Assembly (NCBI GenBank): GCA_963920575.1
Contig: OY986966.1
Location: forward strand, 16,425,888 to 16,489,887
Direction of reading: 5' to 3'
Length of the DNA: 64,000 bases
From: Narthecium ossifragum
Taxonomy: Eukaryota; Streptophyta; Magnoliopsida; Dioscoreales; Nartheciaceae
Shown here: in pieces, positions 56,801 to 64,000 of the stretch
Numbering within the stretch: position 1 is the stretch's first letter
How the letters are laid out: each line of letters starts with the position of its first letter
Program-made: the position numbers and the translations under genes
The notes under the pieces: model-generated
Told to the model about the DNA's origin: nothing
Databases searched by the model: none
What the model saw: the letters and a program-made list of their open reading frames with translations, nothing else

Positions 56801-58365
56801 TAAGAAAATTTTCTTAGAAACATGAGATCTAGATTGCATTTTATGAGTACAAAAATCTTTAATGAATTTAGCATAGCATGTGATTTGTTTAATGATATCT
56901 AGAAGAGGAAGGTTAATATGAACTTTCTTAAAGAAATCCATCATTTCATCCAATTTAGGATTTTTGTATGGAGTTGAAGTAGGGTCTACTAGAGCTTCAG
57001 AAAAGGGAACCTTAGTAACATAAGTCTTGGGGTTCAGTTCATTCTCATGAGATGATGTCTTGTTTGGACTCGGAATATCATGTGATACGATGGGTTCTTT
57101 TGATGCATGTAAATCTTCATTTGATGATTTATGAGATGGAGATGTATGAAAATCCTGATCACCTGTGGCTTCTACGGGTTTCTCTATATTAACAAAGGTT
57201 TTACCACTTCGGAGAGTGGTCACAGCTTGGACTTGTTCATGGGATGAGTCTATGGAATGTTGGCATTTGGGGTTGGGAATAGATTGGCTAGGCAATTTCC
57301 CTTCTTCCCTTCTTCCCTTCTTGACATGACATTAGCTAACTGACCCAATTGGACTTTCATTTTTGCTAGGGATTGATAATGAGAATGGATTAATTGGTTA
57401 CTAGCTTCAAAAGACTCCAAAGCCTTCAAAACTCTCTCACCAACATTTTGCTCTAGTTTCGGTTGTGGTTGAGGATGAGAAGGTTGGCTTGAGGGTACTT
57501 GGCGTTGTGAAGGTCCATATGGTTTATATCCCCAAGGTTGAAGTGGTTGAGCTAGGTAAGGCCGATATGGAGGTTGAGAATTGGTTGGGTATGACGGTTG
57601 AAATTTCGAAGGATAGCTTGGGGCTTGAGCACCCATGGATGGCCTTGAGTTAAAAGAAGTTGGTTGTTGGTTGGGTGTCCTCCAGGAAAAGTTTGGATGG
57701 TCTCGCAAACCGGGATTGTAGGTGTTGGAATAATGATCATAGGCTGCCTTAGATTGACCATAAACTGCATTTATAAGTTATTGTATTAACTCTGAGTAAT
57801 GGCATGTTAAATGACAATAGGTGACATCATGACCGGGAGCAGAACACAAGAAACAAAGTTCCCCTGAAGATTGAGGCACAGGAAAACTAGAAGAAGCAAT
57901 TTGATTTGTTGTTTGGGTAAGAACTTGATCGAGTGTCCTACTCAATGCATCAACTTGTTGAGCAATACTGGTTGACTCATTTAGTTCAAGAACTCCTCTA
58001 AGAGTAGGTTGATTAGAAGGTCCTCGGTTGTTCCTAGAAGAAGTGCCATGATGTTGGGAGTTCTCAGCAAGTTTCTCAAAAAGTTTCCAAGAATCATCAA
58101 GAGGATTGGTAATGAAAACTCCACCACATGCAACATCTATAGTCAATTGATGTTTCTCCTTAGGACCTTTATAAAAATGTTCTAATATGGTCCGTTAAGG
58201 AAATTGATGATGGGGACACCTCTTAAGGAGCTCTCTATAGCGGTTCCAAGCTTCATGAAAAGCTTCATTAACGCCTTGTCTGAATGAAGAAATTTCATGA
58301 CGAAGGTCACTAGTCTTAGTGATCATGAAGAATTTTTCAAGCAATTGGGCTTGTAATTGAGGCAA
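56801..58365 (-). pseudogene. gag: Element D gag, middle and C-terminal parts
   Basis: The capsid part starts at the F insertion site (LEKFFMITKT, HEAWNRYRELLKRCPHH near 58230), then TIDVACGG and SWKLFEKLAENSQHH. A knuckle CFLCSAPGHDVTYC (CX2CX4HX4C, intact) lies near 57820, then a Pro/Gln/Ser-rich segment (57250-57708) and TLRSGKTF, the usual Athila motif before protease. At least three stops interrupt it. Confidence 0.78.
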
Positions 58366-58569
58366 TGATGTGAGAACCTGCCGCTCTACCCCTGTGACTC
58401 GTTGTAGACGACAAAGGAAATTTGGTAAATTATGCCTTGTCGGTTTATTTCACACCCGCGTGTGCACACACTTACCATGTTTGTGTTAGTGTTTGATTAG
58501 AAAGGTTAGGTGGACCCGGGATCGAAAGATCCGAGCTTGGGCTTGAGTTTGAGTTTTAGCCCAAGTCTA

Positions 58570-59310
58570 GCTTTCTGCACCTAAAGGATTGATCTTTCCT
58601 TGCTAGAAGATCGATCTTTTAATGCCAGAAAGTCAAGGCGCGATCATCATGAAGGAAACGGACGTAACCCTCTTCCTTGAATCCCTTTTGAAATCCGCAT
58701 TCTTGAGCTCAGAGCTGTCAGATTTTGAAGAGATTTTGGATGATCCAAGGCTTAGCAGCTGGGATTGAAGCAGCTATTGCCTAGGTAGGGATCCTACCTA
58801 CGTTTGTTTTCCGGTTTTGTGAGTTTTGAGTTGAGTGTGCCTTCTTTTGCTTAGATCTTACTGAATACTTGTTAGTTTTTAGTATTTCCACCGGTTTTGG
58901 ACTCGTTGTCCTTCGTACTACCAGATCCCACGGTTTTGTGGGATTTGGTGGAGTTTTCCGACGGTATTTCTCGTCGAAGGTTCACCGGAGAACCCAGCAA
59001 GATCGATCTTTCTGGGAGAAAGATCGATCCTTCAATGTGGGTCATGCTGAACCCAAGCATGATCGATCACCTGATGAGGATGATCGATCTTTGTGCCTTG
59101 GGTAGCATGGGATCCCCCATGTCGCGAGGAGGATCAATCTTCTTGGGAGGAAGGATCGATCTTCCTTGGCGCAGCATGAGGGTGCCTTCTGTCGCAAGGA
59201 TGATCAATCTTCCTGGGAGAAAGGATCGATCTTCTTTGGCTCGACAGGAAGGGAAGGCTCTCTGTTACTTGGAAGATCGATCTTTCCTTAGGAAAAGATC
59301 GATCCTTTAG
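58570..59310. repeat. GATCGATC array in LTR F, arranged as inverted pairs
   Basis: About ten exact or one-mismatch GATCGATC sites with flanks AAGATCGATCTTTC or AGGATCGATCTTCC. They often come in pairs about 15-25 bp apart (for example about 58999 and 59022, 59132 and 59153, 59272 and 59299). The spacer often contains CTGGGAG or CTTGGGAGG. Flanking bases differ from the Athila array. Confidence 0.85.
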
Positions 59311-59764
59311 TGGCAGAGAGGAGTTTTCATTGGTTTTGCCCGCGGGGCTTTGTATGTACAGTTTTCCTTATAGTTTTATATCTTGTACATACTCTTAAGC
59401 ATGCTAGCCCCATATTAGGGGCAGTGGTGAACTAGGAGAGTGATGACTCCAGGGATATTTAGAATAAATGGGCGAGTAGCCCTATTGATTTCCATAGCCT
59501 TGCATGGCGGTGGGCGCCAAGAGCTTTTACCTGCGTGGTTTGTCTCTGTTGTTTGCGAGGTTGTTTCCTGATGCAGGTTGCTGGTGAACGGGCTGGCAGT
59601 TGGTGGTGTACCACTGCAACAGTTCCAAACCTTAAATATCTGTTCACCACCCCATGCCGGCTGAGTGCCGAGCCCAGATCGTGTTATGCTATCATCACAT
59701 ACGGCTGCATGCTTTAACTGTTCTCTATGCGTATGTTCATTGCATGCATCTCTGTTGTGCATTA

Positions 59765-61258
59765 TGATGATGATGCATAATGTTATATTTTTATCCGTTA
59801 ATACTTAGTCTCATGTGCTTATTTGGTACCTAAATACACTCATTATTCTTATATTTTGATTTAGGATGCAATTGAAGTCCTTAAGTATGAAAAGAAGCTG
59901 AAAAGAGTATATGGATCAACTTTAAAGATTAAACTGTACCTGCTCATGAAGAACCAGATGATGTGCCATTTATGGTTGGAAAACTCTTGAAGTCTAGTTT
60001 CTGGAGAATTTTAAGATTCATGATTCTGAGTTTTCTAGAGGAAGTTACGGCAATTTCAGTACCGATGGCGCAGTCTGGATGGCAGAACTGTAAATACTCT
60101 GGAAAGTTTGATCGATCCGACACCTGGAGTAGGATCGATCCGTCTATGCAGAAACCTGACAGAACGCATACTTTTCAGCTGTACACAGTCCGATCGATCC
60201 GACACCTATAGTACGATCGATCGGACTCGGGCGTAACCAGAAATTGAAGATTTTGATGAGTCGGATCGATCCGACACCCATAGTGGGATCGATCCTACTT
60301 TCCCAGTGAAGAAAATCAATGATTTAGATCTAATCCGAGGATGGATACACTTAGGGCTATAAATAGGACTCTTTCTAGGGTTTGAGGGGGGATTTTCTGG
60401 ACACTTTTGGCTGCTACTTTTCTACTCTTTTATATTTTTCCTAGGTTTTCTCTTGCTTTATGAAATCTTTTGGAGGATTGTTCTCGATGGCCCTGCGTGG
60501 CTAAATCTTGATCCTTAGTCGAGGAAACTGAAACCTCAGAATCAATGAAATTGTGAGATCTAATCTATTTTTATTGCTCAGTTTATACTTGAGTATTGGA
60601 TGTTCCTTTGTGATTAAATATTCATGATTGTCTTGTTTAATTGCTAGGAGGTCTACTAATTTATTATTTATGGCGATCTACTGCTAGGTTGGATATCAAA
60701 TCCGTAATTGTTTGATCCTCTAATCTGCGAAGCAACTGAGATCTATTGATTTACTGCGTTTTAGAGATTGTTAGATCTTAGGAAGAATACTCGACTAGAT
60801 TACATGCAACCGCTTGTGCTTGTGTTGTTTAGCTTCATCGATCTCCCGATTCTTAATGATGCTACTAGATTAAATCTACAGCGCTTGTCTTAGGTTGTTT
60901 AGTAGTTAGGGTTGATTAGATCGCTTGTTTCTAATTAACTATGATTGAGGAGAGATTCGAATTTAATTCGAACGGTGAATATTCATGGTATGAATCGATT
61001 GATACTTGCATCGATGATCAGTTGTTGGATTCCGATGGTGGATGTTGACTCAGACCAAGGTTTGTTCTCTTCATTCAATTTAATTCTTCAATTTAGGTTA
61101 TTTCTTTACTGTTTTCATCACGTTTAAAACCCCCCATCTTTGTTCACTAAGCGCAAAACCAGGCTAAACAATTTTCGTGGGATCGACTCGTACTCGCACT
61201 ACTACATTTACCTTAAGGAGTATTGGTTTTATTTTTTATTGCCTGCGACAGCACATCA
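59765..61258 (+). repeat. Solo LTR G, Athila-type (1494 bp)
   Basis: Exact 5-bp duplications CATTA (59760-59764 and 61259-61263) flank a single LTR beginning TGATGATG and ending CACATCA. It matches the Athila LTR (AGAAGCTGAAAAGAGTATAT near 59893, CATGAAGAACCAGATGATGT near 59945), has six GATC-GATC sites at 60098-60300 and a TATA box at 60358. No internal region remains, so it arose by LTR-LTR recombination. It sits within LTR F. Confidence 0.9.
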
Positions 61259-62166
61259 CATTAGTTGCATGGTTAGGGTGTGGGCGATCTGTGGGTCGTC
61301 ATCCCGAGGCTAGAAGCTCGGATTTAGCCCTAGGACCGGGTTGGGTAGTTTGGATCCGGTTTAAATTGTGGTGTACAGTCAAACTCGATGATAGGCCTAG
61401 ATGACTGGTACACCTATTGCTTGATGATTGTAGAGGTCGTGTCGACCTCGAGTCGGATGCTGAGGAGTAGCCGGTGTCCCACTGTGTTGACTCTTGAGTA
61501 GAGGGGTTGCCTACTCAGCGGTGTCATTTCTCGCATGTAGTGTCGTTTCCCTGCTTGTGAGCCAGCAGTGTTGTTTCCTGCTTACTGAGTGCGACCCATC
61601 ATGTGACCAGTTCTTCTGGAAGGCCATGATCATGGGCCTCAGGGATACGCGGTGGGGTTATGGGACCTCTGTATACACCCAGGTCTTACTTGAGGGCCAC
61701 ACTGTTGCGTTTCCCTCTTCCTTCTGAGTGTCATAGTGTAGTTTCCCTGCCGAGCTTAGTTGCTCACTACTACCCGGGCTGCATTTTGCAGGTGCAGGCG
61801 CTAGCTCCTCTTTGGTGGCCTTTACCGGGCAGTTGGTCGGAGGTGCGGTGGTGCCAGGCGGAGTCTGAGAGGTGGCGATCTTTTACAGCTTTAAATCTTT
61901 GTTAGTTAGCCTTCTACGGGAGTAAATGTTGTATTTGGATCTTCCCCTCTCCGAGGATTTGTATAATTAAACTCTTTTGGATTTGTAATCTTGGGTTCGA
62001 GGTTGTTTAAATTATTGTCTTTTAATTGAGGGTGTTTTTGGTGAACTGTTTAGGGAGACCAATAGGTTAGAGGGAATGCTCGCTAAATTTTCTGCGTTTG
62101 GTTAGGTTCCGATTCGCGTTGCCCGGCCCAGTTGGGCTTTCACGGGTCGGGGCGTGAAACAGGTAG

Positions 62167-62632
62167 TAATAGATCGAGATTCCAAAAAACTAAGCCAATG
62201 TTTGGCTTTACCCTTAAGAGTAAAAGGAAATAGTTTGAGTCGCCAAGCATCTTCAGTAAAATTGTTGACTCTCACCGAAGAACTTATCAAAATGAATTCG
62301 TCAATATGGTTATAAGAGTGTTCATTGGACAATTTGTGAAAAGTTGGTAAAGATTGAAAAAATTGTGGCTTGATTTCATAATGGGTTGCTCCAATCACCG
62401 GAGGTTGAATGCAAGAGTTGCAAGTGAATGAATTAGGAACATAGAAATCCTTCATGGCCCTATGACCTTGATCTTCAGGTTAGTTAGGATTGGCATTGAG
62501 TTCGGGATGGTCATTTGGGTTATCCATAATTTGAATAGGAGGAGAAGAAACTAAAGTTTTATGCGATGCACCACAAGAAGCAAAAAATTCCTTCAATGTA
62601 AGAGAAAACTCTGGGTCCTTATCGTCATTCAT
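62167..62632 (-). pseudogene. gag: Element D gag, N-terminal part
   Basis: ATG at 62632 on the minus strand gives MNDDKDPEFSLTLKEFFASC, a stop near 62478, then YEIKPQFFQSLPTFHKL and WRLKLFPFTLKGKAKHWLSF, typical of Athila gag. It is cut by solo LTR F at 62166; the rest follows at 58365 downwards. Confidence 0.75.
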
Positions 62633-62854
62633 TCACACATCACAAAGATCTAACAAGGTTTAGAAATACAAATAGTGCAATCTCGATGACATGTTTGTTC
62701 ACGATCGCTCCGTCACCGCTTGGAAGGATGCTTCATCTTTCTCCCCCTAATGATCACAAAATGATATGGAAATATTAGCAGTAAAACTATTTTTGGTCTT
62801 TTATATAGTAAGCAAAAGAAAACTATACTAAGTAAACAACTCAAAACACTATTC

Positions 62855-62872
62855 CTAGGCAATGGCGTCAAA
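62855..62872 (-). other. Decayed primer binding site of element D
   Basis: Minus-strand TGACGCCATTGCCTAGGA matches the tRNA-Asp site at 14 of 18 positions. It marks the LTR edge at about 62877. Confidence 0.7.
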
Positions 62873-62876
62873 ATTT

Positions 62877-63664
62877 TGAGAGTGCTTGAAAAGTGTCGCG
62901 GCTAAACAAGTCTGCCCAAAATTACAAATTTATAATCAAACTACTAACTAACTACGTTAGGGGTAGCTAGCAGTGAGTCCGAGTCGAATTTACAGGGAAT
63001 GCGTATGAAAGTAATTAAACTACTAAACTCAATCTAGGTATTCTTACCAATAAGTTGAGAAAAGATTCAGAATTGAAATTAAAGTAACTTTATACTAAAG
63101 GATTTATAAATGCAAGAAAAGGAACCAAGGAATTCTTTATCCGTAACAAAGGTTCTACCAAGTTTTCATAGGATTAGAACTAATGAACTAAACTGAATAG
63201 CTCTCCTAATGGTTGATAGGTAAATGGGTAGTTCTCCCTATCACTCAACAAGGTTTGGTTAGGATCCCTTGTCAGTGAGAACAATTTTCTAAAATTCGGT
63301 GACCTAATTGTTAGTTCCGATCACCACTAATGAATCCTCTAATTAAGGTTGATTCATCGCGAGAAAATAATCATAATATGAATTAAGGTGTAAAATCGAG
63401 ATGGTTCTAGCACCTCGATTGGTCAAATCTATAAAGATAGGATAGATGAAGGATTAGGAATAGATCGCGAATAAGATCTCCTCATAATATGAGATTCCAT
63501 GGTTCTAGCATGGTTCTCCTATTATATGAGTCCAATCCAAGCCCTAACATGCATTAGCTCTAGATCTAAAAAATATTAGAACAATCCAAACATCTATAAA
63601 TAAAATCAACACCAAGTTCATAAAGAAATTAAGATCAATCCATAAAAAAATCAAGAAGGTATAT
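62877..63664 (-). repeat. Element D 5' LTR (partial)
   Basis: From the PBS rightwards. Minus-strand U5 contains TGTAAATTCGACTCGG, like the R-U5 boundary of Athila LTRs. AT-rich and without ORFs. It is interrupted at 63665 by LTR H; the rest is outside the window. Confidence 0.65.
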
Positions 63665-64000
63665 TGATGAGTGCATGAAAGTGCACTCTCAGCAGTCTTA
63701 TAACCAACTTAATTATTAAATTCTTCAGCCTTAATCAACCCCTTTAGTACTATTTTTACATTTATATGTTACTTCACAAAAATTGTTTGAATAATGCAGG
63801 AAATTGGAGCTAAAAGAAACTGAAAAGATTACATGGGTCAACTTGGAAGATTATGTTGTACCTTCTAATTAGGAACCAGATGATATGCCATATATGGTTG
63901 GAAAGTTCTTGAAGTCTAGTTTCTGAAAAATATTATGGTTCATGATTCCGAGTTTCCTAAAGGAAGTTATGCCATTTTTAGTACCAATGGCGCAGCCTAA
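63665..64000 (+). repeat. Element H: start of an Athila-type LTR
   Basis: TGATGAGTGCATGAAAGTGC begins here and continues like the U3 of element C, with more differences. The window ends before any GATCGATC array, so a complete element, a fragment or a solo LTR are all possible. Confidence 0.85.

Larger units (their letters stand above)
58366..62161 (+). repeat. Solo LTR F, probably Tekay-type, inside gag of element D
   Basis: The sequence between the two halves of gag begins TGATGTGAGAACC (or TGTGAGAACC) and ends GGGGCGTGAAACA, which resembles the GGGGCGTGACA end of plant Tekay LTRs. Without solo LTR G it is about 2.3 kb and has no coding capacity, so a solo LTR is the best reading. Candidate TSDs GGCAA and GGTAG match at only 3 of 5, so the exact ends are uncertain. 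A palindrome array lies at 58570-59310. Confidence 0.55.
44815..63664 (-). mobile_element. Element D: degenerate Athila-like element, minus strand, multiply interrupted
   Basis: Reading leftwards from the right there are a 5' LTR (from about 62877), a PBS, gag, protease, RT, RNase H and integrase, ending at a junction with LINE sequence near 44815. The 3' LTR and 3' non-coding region are missing. It is interrupted by Tekay element E in integrase and by solo LTR F (holding G) in gag. The protein is clearly related to, but much diverged from, element C. Many stops and frameshifts show it is old. Confidence 0.8.

Noticed and set aside
58361..62166. Firm TSD for solo LTR F
   Set aside because: GGCAA versus GGTAG match at only 3 of 5 and the gag frame is off by one across the join, so the exact boundary is left open.
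1..64000. Host protein-coding or tRNA/rRNA genes
   Set aside because: No frame outside TE sequence shows a recognisable domain, and no cloverleaf or rRNA core was noticed; the tRNA-like matches are retrotransposon primer sites.

Overview
This is repeat-dense nuclear DNA from a flowering plant, probably pericentromeric or other heterochromatin. I found no host gene, rRNA, tRNA or CRISPR array. Nearly every recognisable stretch belongs to a transposable element, and the elements are nested inside one another. The families seen (Athila, Tat and Tekay Ty3/Gypsy, plant L1-type LINEs with an RNase H domain, PIF/Harbinger and hAT MITEs) fit an angiosperm; the sequence does not let me name a species.

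Layout. (1) 1-12847: a long LTR element (A) with a Tat-type gag but no pol. Its 5' LTR is cut by the window start and its 3' LTR is complete. It carries a leader ORF made of 56-residue tandem repeats. (2) 12848-16232: the right part of a PIF/Harbinger transposon with a broken MYB-like ORF1; its left part is probably on the far side of element A, outside the window. (3) 16556-23795: a LINE relic whose reverse transcriptase is cut near the catalytic YADD motif by a 5'-truncated Athila copy (16833-22300). (4) 24271-25092: two MITEs, one Tourist-like and one hAT-like, both with visible target-site duplications (TSDs). (5) 26626-44815: a second LINE (ORF1, then the ORF2 endonuclease). It is split by a gag-bearing, pol-poor LTR element (B, 27126-42265), which is itself split by a nearly intact Athila (C, 29308-39704). 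A MITE (44216-44488) sits in its endonuclease. (6) 44815-63664: an older minus-strand Athila-like element (D). It is split in integrase by a Tekay chromovirus (E, 45483-53714) and in gag by a solo LTR (F, 58366-62161), which holds an Athila solo LTR (G, 59765-61258). (7) 63665-64000: the start of another Athila-type LTR (H) inside the 5' LTR of D.

Relative ages. The LTR pairs were compared by eye. C differs at about 18 of 1800 sites (1%), A at about 34 of 1755 (2%), B at about 5%, and E at about 6% over a 420-bp sample. This agrees with the nesting: C lies inside B, and D must be older than E. C is the freshest copy, with perfect 5-bp TSDs, PBS, PPT and one gag-pol frame that I see broken only by two stop codons and one single-base deletion.

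Worth a second look: homotypic arrays of the palindrome GATCGATC in LTRs of what look like two unrelated families; a 668-codon frame in B that joins gag to an integrase relic without its catalytic glutamate yet stayed open until C split it; the 168-bp in-frame repeat ORF of A; and two places where removing an insertion and one TSD restores the surrounding reading frame.
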